Both the position numbers and the translations under genes were made by a program. Below the pieces are notes generated by a model. The model saw only the letters and a list, made by a program, of their open reading frames with translations, was not told the origin of the DNA and did not search any database. Below are positions 25,384 through 32,054 of a stretch of DNA of 32,054 nt, in pieces. The stretch spans positions 1-32,054 of the forward strand of contig JACRBE010000001.1 of the NCBI GenBank assembly GCA_016213235.1, read 5' to 3'. Position 1 is the stretch's first letter. Every line of letters begins with the position of its first letter. The stretch is from Chlamydiales bacterium (GTDB lineage Bacteria > Chlamydiota > Chlamydiia > Chlamydiales > JACRBE01).

Positions 25384-25842
25384 TTACATTACTGCAAATT
25401 CTTCTTTTTCATTAGCTAGATAAGTATCTTTATAGCCTTTTATCTCATCGACATGGATGACCCATGCTGATCCTTTTCTAGTTGCTTTTAGCATACCAAC
25501 TCTTGTAGCATAATAAATCTTCTGAGCTGGAACACCAAGCATTTTTGCTGTTTGATTTACAGAAAAATACCCTTGTGTATTATCAAATAAAAGCTCCCCA
25601 TTAAAGGTAGATTTTGTTCTAGAATACTTCCCCTTTCGGTAGTCTTCTAGATCTTTTAAATGAATCGTCCAACGAGTACGATTTTTCACTGCTCTAAGCT
25701 TATTTTGCTTAATGGCGACGTAAATCGCCTGTCTCGTGACGTTATTTATCCTAGCTGCTTCCGTAATCGAAACATATTGACCACGATCATCGATCTGGTT
25801 TACTTCGATCTTGTCATCTAGGAACTCAGGTTTATGGTTCAT
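25384..25842 (-). CDS. euo: Euo, chlamydial developmental transcription repressor
   Basis: Small DNA-binding protein specific to Chlamydiales; in C. trachomatis (CT446) it is made early and represses late genes until RB-to-EB conversion. It contains two excisionase-like helix-turn-helix units. The first is around VSITEAARINNVTRQAIYVA followed by NRTRWTIHLKDLEDYR; the second is YFSVNQTAKMLGVPAQKIYY followed by GSAWVIHVDEIKGYK. The match to known Euo (ITQAAKLHNVTRQAIYVAIK, GELLFDN) is unmistakable. The ATG at 25842 is preferred to a TTG four codons upstream, which lies in the GGGGGA that looks like the ribosome-binding site. At 152 aa it is shorter than C. trachomatis Euo, lacking part of the N- and C-terminal tails. 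It converges on recJ and diverges from tsp. Confidence 0.93.
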   Translation of the reverse strand: MNHKPEFLDDKIEVNQIDDRGQYVSITEAARINNVTRQAIYVAIKQNKLRAVKNRTRWTIHLKDLEDYRKGKYSRTKSTFNGELLFDNTQGYFSVNQTAKMLGVPAQKIYYATRVGMLKATRKGSAWVIHVDEIKGYKDTYLANEKEEFAVM

Positions 25843-26246
25843 AGTATCCCCCAACTTTTTTCAATAATTTTAAAAATTTATATTTAGCCTCATTTTGAGC
25901 AACATTATCACAAAATAAAGAATTGATCTCAAATAAAAATCGATTATTAATAACCAAATTGTTAATAAAACTTATTTAATTAACCTAGGCTCATTTTAAA
26001 ATAGGCGTAAATACGTAAGCATTTCACTAAATATTAAAAAATATTTTACCTTATAAAAATGATTAAAATCATCCAAAAAATTAATAATAATAATTAACAC
26101 GCTTATTTTCAATATGTTAAGCTTGTTTTTTTGTTTTAAATGAGTTGCAAAAAACGAAAAAAAGAGTACGATGCTTTAGAGATAGTAATCTTTAACTCAT
26201 CTCGTTAATAGTAAAGAGTTAAAACACTTAAAATCAGGATGATACA
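25843..26246. promoter_or_regulatory. 404-bp AT-rich divergent control region between euo and tsp
   Basis: This non-coding stretch is very AT-rich and separates the divergent euo and tsp genes. It contains an imperfectly spaced dyad TTATTAA (25944-25950) / TTAATAA (25962-25968) and an 8-bp dyad in the tsp leader (26191-26223). A CTCATTTT motif occurs twice, near 25888 and 25989. No open frame of any length is convincing. Euo itself binds AT-rich DNA, so self-regulation here is reasonable but not shown. Confidence 0.5.
26191..26223 (+). promoter_or_regulatory. 8-bp inverted repeat in the tsp leader
   Basis: TTTAACTC (26191-26198) and GAGTTAAA (26216-26223) are perfect complements with a 17-nt spacer, ending 23 nt before the tsp ATG. 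It could form an mRNA hairpin just upstream of the AGGATG ribosome-binding region, or serve as an operator. There is no T-run, so it is not a terminator. Confidence 0.4.
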
Positions 26247-28166
26247 ATGAGACTCCTCCCTTTTTTCTTTTTATTACTTATTGGCCCGGTCTTTGGAAAG
26301 CCCCCTGAATTAGATGTAGAGAGGACAAAATCGAAAGTAAATGAAATTTTAAATAGTCACGTAAGCCATAAAAAATTGGATATAGGGTTAGCCGAACGCA
26401 TTTTAGCTAATTTTCTTGATATCATCGACCCGTTAAAAATGTATTTTATTGAGTCGGAGATAGAAAAATGGCAAAACCCTGCTTCTTCTTATCTCATGGA
26501 AGTACTAGATAACTATCAAAAGGGAGATTTTCAGGCTTTTGAAGATGTTTTAGAGCTGATGGTAAAGGCAACTGCTCGTCGCTCCGAGACAGAAGATTCT
26601 ATATTAAACACCAAAAATTTCTATCAAGATGTTGATATAGAAGAGTTTACAGATATGACATGGGCTAAAAACGAGGAAGAATTAAAAAGTAGAATATCAC
26701 GTATTAGATCGTTGCAAGTAGAAACAGCTTCCAAACTGGGAGAAGAAACAAAAGATATCTTATTAGAGCGTCTTAAAAAACGGAGGCTTTCTTATGAAGA
26801 GGAAATCCTTGGCAAGGATGCAATACAAAGAAAAAAGCAGATGTACGCTTTATTTATTAAAGCCGTTTGCTCCTCTCTAGACACCCATACAAATTATTTT
26901 ACACCCAGAGAGGCTTCACAATTTGTGATCCAGGTACAGCAACGACTATTTGGTATTGGCGCATTACTAAGGGATGATTTAAATGGGCTGACCATTACAG
27001 AACTTTTAGATGGTGGACCAGCCAAGCTCAGCGGTTTTATCAGGGAAGGGGACAAAATTATTGCAGTGAACCATGAGCCTATTATAGGGCTTGATATTCT
27101 AGATGCAGTCTCCTTAATTCGAGGGCCTAAGGACTCTAAAGTAGTCCTTACGATTAGCAGAGAATCCAAAAATAAAGAAGAAGAAGTCGTTGAGATAGAG
27201 ATTGCAAGAGGCGAGGTTGTTTTAAAAGAGAGCAGATATGAGAAACTGATTGAACCTTTTGCTGACGGGGTGATTCTCACGATCCATTTGCATGCTTTTT
27301 ATCAAGATCCGACAAGCTCCTCTTCGACTGATATTAAACGGGAAATAGAAGAGACCAAAAGGGAGCATAAACTCCTTGGCATGGTCTTGGATCTTCGCAA
27401 TAATGGAGGTGGTCTGCTGCCTCAAGCTGTCTCTGTTAGTGGATTATTTATAAAAAATGGGATTGTAGCCTCTATCAAGGATGATGGTGGTACATTACAT
27501 CACTTAAGAACCCTGGAAAACCAAGTCACTTATGATGGACCATTAATTGTTTTAATCAATAAAGCCAGCGCTTCCGCATCAGAAATTGTAGCTCAATCTC
27601 TCCAAGATTACGGAAGAGCTCTCGTTGTGGGAGATAAACATAGCTTTGGCAAGGGAACTTTTCAAATTTTCACCTTAGAAAATCAAAACTCTCACCAGGT
27701 CAATCCTGAGGGAGAATATAAAGTCACAAAAGGCATTTACTATACTGTAAGCGGAAAAACCCCACAATTAATTGGTACAGAAGCAGATATAGAAGTTCCT
27801 GGATACCTCTTTGACTCTAAAATTGGAGAGCGATTTGAAAAAAACCCTCTACCTAATGAAACCATCCCTCACCATTTTGATGATGATTTATCAGATATTC
27901 ATCCTCTGCATCGCTTAAGTTTACGAAAAACTTACTGCAAAAATTTACAGAAGAAATCCGATGAATTAAAAAAAGTCGTTCCTATTTTAGGGGCAAATTC
28001 TAAAAACCGCATTACTCAAAACAAAAATTATCAACAATTTTTAAACGATATAAAAGAAAAGAAAAAAGAGACTTCAGACTTTGGAATGAACGACTTACAA
28101 TATGAAGAAACTATCAATATCATGAAAGATTTCATCTTATTATCTCACTATCAGACTCATCAATAA
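26247..28166 (+). CDS. tsp: Tail-specific protease (C-terminal processing peptidase, S41A), CT441-like
   Basis: Exported Ser/Lys protease that degrades substrates from unstructured C-termini. A signal peptide covers residues 1 to ~18 (LLPFFFLLLIGPVFG). An N-terminal helical region follows (FLDIIDPLKMYFIESE). The PDZ domain is at ~225-300 (GIGALLRDDLNGLTI, GDKIIAVNHEPI), and the S41 catalytic core contains LDLRNNGGG. NKASASASEIV carries the nucleophile, Ser443 by spacing, and QDYGRALVVGDKHSFGKGTF carries the general base Lys469. The C-terminal ~130 residues form the DUF3340-type tail. 639 aa is close to chlamydial Tsp. AGGAT lies upstream of the ATG. Downstream is a perfect hairpin. C. trachomatis Tsp sits a few genes from gltX, so the neighbourhood is conserved. 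Confidence 0.94.
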   Translation: MRLLPFFFLLLIGPVFGKPPELDVERTKSKVNEILNSHVSHKKLDIGLAERILANFLDIIDPLKMYFIESEIEKWQNPASSYLMEVLDNYQKGDFQAFEDVLELMVKATARRSETEDSILNTKNFYQDVDIEEFTDMTWAKNEEELKSRISRIRSLQVETASKLGEETKDILLERLKKRRLSYEEEILGKDAIQRKKQMYALFIKAVCSSLDTHTNYFTPREASQFVIQVQQRLFGIGALLRDDLNGLTITELLDGGPAKLSGFIREGDKIIAVNHEPIIGLDILDAVSLIRGPKDSKVVLTISRESKNKEEEVVEIEIARGEVVLKESRYEKLIEPFADGVILTIHLHAFYQDPTSSSSTDIKREIEETKREHKLLGMVLDLRNNGGGLLPQAVSVSGLFIKNGIVASIKDDGGTLHHLRTLENQVTYDGPLIVLINKASASASEIVAQSLQDYGRALVVGDKHSFGKGTFQIFTLENQNSHQVNPEGEYKVTKGIYYTVSGKTPQLIGTEADIEVPGYLFDSKIGERFEKNPLPNETIPHHFDDDLSDIHPLHRLSLRKTYCKNLQKKSDELKKVVPILGANSKNRITQNKNYQQFLNDIKEKKKETSDFGMNDLQYEETINIMKDFILLSHYQTHQ

Positions 28167-28188
28167 GGATGATCTAGCGCCCCTGTAT

Positions 28189-28208
28189 CCCGCTCATGAA
28201 TGAGCGGG
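28189..28208 (+). terminator. Hairpin terminator after tsp
   Basis: CCCGCTCAT (28189-28197), a GA turn and ATGAGCGGG (28200-28208) form a perfect GC-rich 9-bp stem 23 nt after the tsp stop, followed by CCTTTA. The T-tract is short, so termination may be partial. In minus orientation it also lies beyond the end of the gene at 28254. Confidence 0.7.
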
Positions 28209-28253
28209 CCTTTACGGAGGCATATGCATAGCTTTCCTACTTATTCTTAATTC

Positions 28254-28577
28254 TTAACAACTCATTAAGTCTGTCATAAACAAATGAATTTCATTATCCA
28301 AAAAGATTAATGCAGCTGGATTAGGATTTGACATATATTGCATTACGGTATTTTGGAACGCAATGGCATCTCTATTTATTTTTGGAGAGAATTTTCCTTG
28401 AGCAAAATCACTATTTAACTGCGCCATTAGTTTATAAAACTGTTGCAGTTGTGTTGTAGTAGGAGGCTCAGATATATTTGTAAAAAAACTATCTAAGTGT
28501 TGCAAGGTTTTGATCACAGCTAATGCAGCTGGAGAAGTTTTTGGTTGGTTATAGTCTTGTTTTGGGAAAACAGCCAT
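28254..28577 (-). CDS. Hypothetical protein, 107 aa
   Basis: Not recognised. It is a small soluble protein with a Pro/Thr/Gln-rich middle (SEPPTTTQLQQFYKLMAQL) and amphipathic helices, and has no signal peptide or membrane segment. The frame is credible because AGGAGC sits at good distance before the ATG at 28577, and because the stop lies in a clean gap near the tsp terminator. It could be a type III secretion chaperone by size, but it is not obviously acidic or of the SycE type, so I assign no function. Confidence 0.6.
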   Translation of the reverse strand: MAVFPKQDYNQPKTSPAALAVIKTLQHLDSFFTNISEPPTTTQLQQFYKLMAQLNSDFAQGKFSPKINRDAIAFQNTVMQYMSNPNPAALIFLDNEIHLFMTDLMSC

Positions 28578-28749
28578 AAAAAGCTCCTATTTATTAATAT
28601 GATTATCTTATAACTTTATTTATACAGCATTTTAACAAAAAATTAATAAGATATAATTTTATTATTAATAAAAACGATTTATAAACAACTCACAATCAAA
28701 CAAAATAAGCATTACAAAAAAAATCAGATAAATTTTTATAGCAACATTC

Positions 28750-28763
28750 GGTGAAATTTCACC
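28750..28763 (-). terminator. Possible weak hairpin after the 127-aa gene
   Basis: GGTGAAATTTCACC is a perfect 14-bp palindrome starting 1 nt beyond the stop codon of the minus-strand gene at 28765. The stem is only 5 bp and no T-run follows, so it could equally be a protein-binding dyad. Confidence 0.3.
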
Positions 28764-28764
28764 A

Positions 28765-29148
28765 TTAAGCGCTGGATCTGGCAGAGCACCAATCGATTGC
28801 ACCATGTTTTATGACTACACGAAAAGCCCCTTGCTCTGTAACAGCGCCTCTAAATAACGCTTTAATTACCTCATTTTGCTCAGTTATGTCCGGAATAGGT
28901 GCTTCCAATACATGGGATACAACAAAAGAAAGACTACCACTCCTAGGCAACCATTGCAGTGCATATCCATCTCTAACAAGAACTAATGCATTCACATTTA
29001 TATCAAAGACTTCAGCAATACGCTTAAAACAATCCGCAGGAGAGCTCTCTGCTGACACCGCTACTTGCCTTGCCACCTTCCCAGGTTTTTTAGCCATAAG
29101 CGTCTCTTCTGTCCTGAACAAAAACGAATCTACTCTTGAACGTTCCAT
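28765..29148 (-). CDS. Hypothetical protein, 127 aa
   Basis: I do not recognise a family. A basic N-terminal stretch (MAKKPGKVARQVAV) leads into a compact domain of about 90 residues with alternating helices and strands (CFKRIAEVFDINVNALVLVR, LSFVVSHVLEAPIPDI, AFRVVIKHGAIDW). It has two or three Cys and no signal peptide. Start choice is uncertain. ATG 29148 has AGGAT a few nt upstream; ATG 29154 lies directly on that site; ATG near 29097 (MAKKPGKV) would drop the first 17 residues. Composition is slightly richer in G+C than its flanks, consistent with coding. It is divergent from gltX by 178 bp. Confidence 0.6.
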   Translation of the reverse strand: MERSRVDSFLFRTEETLMAKKPGKVARQVAVSAESSPADCFKRIAEVFDINVNALVLVRDGYALQWLPRSGSLSFVVSHVLEAPIPDITEQNEVIKALFRGAVTEQGAFRVVIKHGAIDWCSARSSA

Positions 29149-29326
29149 TGCCATCCTATTGTAACAGGTTTCATGCCAAATAGTTATAACCTATAATATA
29201 TTTTTACACATCTAAACAAAAAACTTAACAAGTTGCCCTGTTATGAACTCATCAGCCGAGAATTTTTTCTTCCTTTTTAACAACGTTCTTATTATGATCT
29301 CCTTCTAAAACCTTCTAGGAAAACCA

Positions 29327-30853
29327 ATGGAAAAACCAAGGGTAAGAATTGCCCCCTCTCCAACAGGAGACCCTCATGTTGGGACCGGGTATATGGCTCT
29401 TTTCAATATGATTTTTGCACGTCATTATGGCGGCACATTTATACTACGAATTGAAGACACAGATCAAACACGAAGCCGCAGAGAATATGAGGAAAGTCTC
29501 TTTAAAGCACTTCATTGGTTAAATATTTCATGGGATGAAGGTCCGGATGTGGGAGGCCCCTATGGTCCTTACAGACAATCAGAAAGAACTGCTATTTATC
29601 AAAAGTATTGCCAACAACTACTTGATCAAGGCAAAGCATATAAATGCTTTGCTACAGAACAAGAACTGGAAGAAATGAGAGAGCTTAATCGCAAGCTTGG
29701 CAAAAAAATAGGATACGATCGTAGATACCGTAATCTTACTCCTGCAGAAGTAAAAATGAGAGAAGATGCAGGTCAATCCTACGTGATCCGTTTGAAAGTC
29801 CCACTAACTGGTGATTGTGAATATGAAGATGCTATCAAAGGAAAAATCATTTATCCATGGGATGAGATCGATGATCAAGTGCTTTTAAAATCGGACGGTT
29901 TTCCAACCTATCACCTGGCCAATGTTGTGGATGATCATTTAATGAAAATCACACATGTCATTCGTGGTGATGAGTGGATGACTTCTACTCCAAAACATAT
30001 TTTGCTCTATGAAGCATTTGGATGGAAAGCTCCTACATTTTTGCATATGCCCCTTTTACTTGGAGCAGATGGGAAAAAACTATCTAAAAGAAAAAATCCC
30101 ACATCGATCAATTACTACAAAGACAGCGGGTTCCTACCAGAGGCACTTATTAATTTCTTAACGCTCATGGGATATAGCATGCCTAATGACAAAGAAATTT
30201 ACTCTGTTCCTGAAATCATCAAAGAATTTGACTTCAAAAGAATTGGTGTTTCGGGTGCTTTTTTTGATATCAAAAAACTGGAGTGGTTAAATCAGCACTA
30301 CCTCATTAACACGATCACTGAAAATGAACTATGGTCTAAAATTAAGCAGTGGGGATTTTCTGATGAAAAAATGAGCAAGATAATGCCGCTCATTCATTCT
30401 AGAATTAAGACCTTTGGAGAGTTCATAGAGCTTTGTGCCTTCTTTTTTATCAATCATCTTAATATCAAACAAGAAGACATATGCCAAAAGGGTTTTACAC
30501 AGGAGCAGACCTCCTGCATTATCCAAAGTATTATCTGGGATCTAGAGAAAAACGAAGACTGGTCTAAGGTTGGTATCGAAAACAGCTCTAAAAAAATCGC
30601 TGAACTCTTTGGTATTAATCATAAAAAAGCCATCATGCCTATTTTATACATAACTATTACCGGTAAAACGCAAGGACCTCCCCTATTTACCTCGTTTGAG
30701 ATACTAGGTAAAGATAGGGCAAGAGCTAGGTTACTGCAGGCTATTGAGCTCCTTGGTGGTATTTCGAAAAAGAACCTTTCTTCCTTAGAATACCACTTTA
30801 AACAAGGCAACTGTGCACCTCTTCTTCAAGAACCTATAGCAACTACCAAGTGA
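29327..30853 (+). CDS. gltX: Glutamyl-tRNA synthetase
   Basis: Class I synthetase charging tRNA-Glu. Chlamydiae also mischarge tRNA-Gln with it before GatCAB amidation. The HIGH-like motif is [14 protein letters not shown] at residues ~8-21, followed by [11 protein letters not shown]. The catalytic loop [10 protein letters not shown] lies at ~249-258 (KLSKR, the KMSKS equivalent). The C-terminal anticodon-binding helices end with the family block [20 protein letters not shown]. 508 aa is normal. AGGA precedes the ATG. It corresponds to CT445. A hairpin with a long T-run follows. Confidence 0.96.
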   Translation: MEKPRVRIAPSPTGDPHVGTGYMALFNMIFARHYGGTFILRIEDTDQTRSRREYEESLFKALHWLNISWDEGPDVGGPYGPYRQSERTAIYQKYCQQLLDQGKAYKCFATEQELEEMRELNRKLGKKIGYDRRYRNLTPAEVKMREDAGQSYVIRLKVPLTGDCEYEDAIKGKIIYPWDEIDDQVLLKSDGFPTYHLANVVDDHLMKITHVIRGDEWMTSTPKHILLYEAFGWKAPTFLHMPLLLGADGKKLSKRKNPTSINYYKDSGFLPEALINFLTLMGYSMPNDKEIYSVPEIIKEFDFKRIGVSGAFFDIKKLEWLNQHYLINTITENELWSKIKQWGFSDEKMSKIMPLIHSRIKTFGEFIELCAFFFINHLNIKQEDICQKGFTQEQTSCIIQSIIWDLEKNEDWSKVGIENSSKKIAELFGINHKKAIMPILYITITGKTQGPPLFTSFEILGKDRARARLLQAIELLGGISKKNLSSLEYHFKQGNCAPLLQEPIATTK

Positions 30854-30864
30854 TAATAACTATA

Positions 30865-30913
30865 AGACATGTAACTCATTCAACAAAAATGAATTAGGTG
30901 TCTTTTTCTTTTT
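30865..30913 (+). terminator. Rho-independent terminator after gltX
   Basis: AGACA (30865-30869) pairs with TGTCT (30899-30903), and an inner CTCATTC / GAATTAG-type stem surrounds an A-rich loop. The T-rich tract TTTTTCTTTTT follows immediately. It starts 12 nt after the gltX stop and overlaps the last codons of the convergent lipoprotein gene. Confidence 0.75.
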
Positions 30914-31025
30914 CCGCTTTTGCACTATGCACAGAATCTGATATGATGTACTGTCTATTATATCCTGTACTGCAACTAGATAAGAAACAAATTAAACATA
31001 AAATTATTATTATTTTCATTTGCAT
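30894..31025 (-). CDS. Small lipoprotein, 41-43 aa
   Basis: A short frame starting ATG at 31025 or 31019 (MQMKIIIILCLICFLSSC) shows a textbook lipoprotein signal: a Lys, a ~10-residue hydrophobic core and the lipobox LSSC, with the Cys at residue 16 of the shorter form. A ~25-residue mature peptide (STGYNRQYIISDSV..., Lys/Glu-rich end) follows. TATAAT at 31035-31040 reads as a -10 box on this strand and would give a very short leader. In C. trachomatis the cysteine-rich lipoprotein OmcA (CT444) sits next to gltX, so this occupies a similar place. The mature part here has no cysteines beyond the lipidated one, so it is not OmcA-like in composition. Confidence 0.6.
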   Translation of the reverse strand: MQMKIIIILCLICFLSSCSTGYNRQYIISDSVHSAKAEKEKDT

Positions 31026-31088
31026 AAAAACCACATTATATAATTAGCTATTACAGTTTTTATTTTAATTATAAAAAAAAGTTTGTCC

Positions 31089-32054
31089 ATGACAATTTGT
31101 AATGAATCTCTTAAATCTACTAAACAATACGATCGCCTATGTCCCTTTTCTTCTAAAATTGTAGCTCGTAACCTGCTGAATAAAGAGGGATCTAGCAAAA
31201 AAACCTATTTAATTTCCTTAGATTTAACAGATTCTGGATTAACGTATAAGCCAGGTGACGCTGTTGCCATTTTCCCTGATAATGATACACAGGATGTATC
31301 TCGCATTATCTCTTTACTAAGTTGTAATAGTAATCATCAAATTATCGGTAAAAAAACAGGCGACACTCAACCTATTAAAGAGTTTTTAACAAAGCATGCC
31401 AATCTACATAAAGCGACAAATAAGCTGACCGCCTTTTTAGAGATACCCTATGATGCTTCTTACGATGTCTTACAGTGCTTAGAGCGCTCTTCAAAGCGCA
31501 TTGATCCCCAACACTTTTGCGATCTACTTTTACCCATGTTACCACGGTTTTATTCTATAGCCTCTTCTCAATATAACAACCCTCATCTCGTAGACCTCGT
31601 TGTCGTTACCTTTGAATATGTGCATGGTGGACGTTTGCAACGTGGTATGGGAAGCTCTTTTTTATGCGAAACAGCAGAGATCAATGACACCACTATACCT
31701 CTTTATATCCATACGAATGAAACATTCATGCTACCTTCGCATGATGCTAATATCATTTTAATTGGTCCCGGAACCGGGATAGCGCCCTTTCGGGCTTTTT
31801 TACAAGAACGTATGTTTATGGATGCAACAGGAAACAATTGGCTCTTTTTTGGCGAACGAAATGCCTGCTCTGATTTTTATTTTGAATCTTACTGGAAAGA
31901 ACTGGTGAATGAAAAAAAACTAAAGCTAAATACAGCATTTTCTAGAGATCAACTACAAAAGCGATATGTACAACACGAAATGATCGATCATGCTGCAGAA
32001 GTCTATTTTTGGATTCAATCTGGAGCCTTTATTTATGTATGCGGTGATGCAAAA
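31089..32054 (+). CDS. cysJ: CysJ-like sulfite reductase flavoprotein / FAD-NADPH oxidoreductase, cut by the window end
   Basis: Ferredoxin-NADP reductase-type protein (CT435 annotation class). The first 322 codons are present. The N-terminal flavodoxin domain of E. coli CysJ is absent; the chain starts directly with the FAD-binding module (YKPGDAVAIFPDN). FAD contacts include RFYSIASS at ~152-159, the NADPH-binding GPGTGIAPFRAFLQER is at ~225-240, and VCGDAK lies at the very end, so probably only ~30-50 residues are missing. The ATG at 31089 lacks a clear ribosome-binding site. Without a flavodoxin domain its electron acceptor is unclear; a sulfite reductase role is family naming rather than demonstrated. 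Confidence 0.85.
   Translation, partial: MTICNESLKSTKQYDRLCPFSSKIVARNLLNKEGSSKKTYLISLDLTDSGLTYKPGDAVAIFPDNDTQDVSRIISLLSCNSNHQIIGKKTGDTQPIKEFLTKHANLHKATNKLTAFLEIPYDASYDVLQCLERSSKRIDPQHFCDLLLPMLPRFYSIASSQYNNPHLVDLVVVTFEYVHGGRLQRGMGSSFLCETAEINDTTIPLYIHTNETFMLPSHDANIILIGPGTGIAPFRAFLQERMFMDATGNNWLFFGERNACSDFYFESYWKELVNEKKLKLNTAFSRDQLQKRYVQHEMIDHAAEVYFWIQSGAFIYVCGDAK

Noticed and set aside
29241-29306. 21-residue Phe-rich frame upstream of gltX as a leader peptide
   Set aside because: No Glu codons, no attenuator-like hairpins and no ribosome-binding site; probably chance.
31016-31198. 60-aa minus-strand frame upstream of the lipoprotein gene
   Set aside because: Most of it is antisense to the start of the CysJ-like gene and it is in a different frame from the lipobox peptide.
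1-32054. tRNA, rRNA, CRISPR arrays, prophage or complete IS
   Set aside because: I read the intergenic gaps for cloverleaf tails, evenly spaced repeats and transposase motifs and found none convincing, apart from the possible IS scar near 5648-5850.

Overview
The window comes from an obligate intracellular bacterium of the order Chlamydiales. It is AT-rich and its gene order matches conserved chlamydial blocks. dnaE, uhpC, hisS, aspS, mip, trmL and trxA correspond to CT545-CT539 of Chlamydia trachomatis. plsC, cmk, cdsA, uppS, secDF, recJ and euo correspond to CT453-CT446, followed by tsp, gltX and a CysJ-like reductase. Euo, the fused SecDF, the hexose-phosphate transporter UhpC and the Tsp protease are strong markers of the order. 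purA and several lineage-specific proteins argue against Chlamydiaceae. They point to an 'environmental' chlamydia, possibly on the Rhabdochlamydia/Simkania side, but the genus cannot be fixed from sequence alone.

Layout. Positions 1-~312 are a higher-GC fragment of a type I restriction specificity subunit (HsdS) that runs abruptly into the middle of dnaE. This is most likely an assembly or contig-edge chimera. From there: dnaE (broken) and uhpC on the minus strand; an unknown 216-aa gene (+); a 313-aa protein (-) with a glycine-rich membrane block resembling inclusion-membrane (Inc) proteins; hisS-aspS-mip-trmL (+); trxA and a manA-type isomerase (-); two tandem paralogous genes (-) coding for ~31-residue helical repeats; a duplicated 3' scrap of plsC; and the operon purA-uppS-cdsA-cmk-plsC (-). 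Transcription then diverges into secDF-recJ (+), convergent with euo (-). A 404-bp AT-rich divergent control region separates euo from tsp (+). The right end holds two small unknown genes (-), gltX (+), a tiny lipoprotein gene (-) and a cysJ-like gene (+) cut by the window end.

Functionally the core genes cover replication and repair (dnaE, recJ), tRNA charging and modification (hisS, aspS, gltX, trmL), import of host hexose phosphate and sugar isomerisation (uhpC, manA), purine nucleotide conversion (purA), phospholipid and undecaprenyl lipid synthesis (plsC, cdsA, uppS), CMP kinase, protein export and envelope folding or proteolysis (secDF, mip, tsp), and developmental-cycle control (euo). 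The most original content is the tandem helical-repeat pair, the Inc-like protein, the plsC-tail duplication and the small lipoprotein gene beside gltX. I saw no tRNA, rRNA, CRISPR array or intact mobile element.
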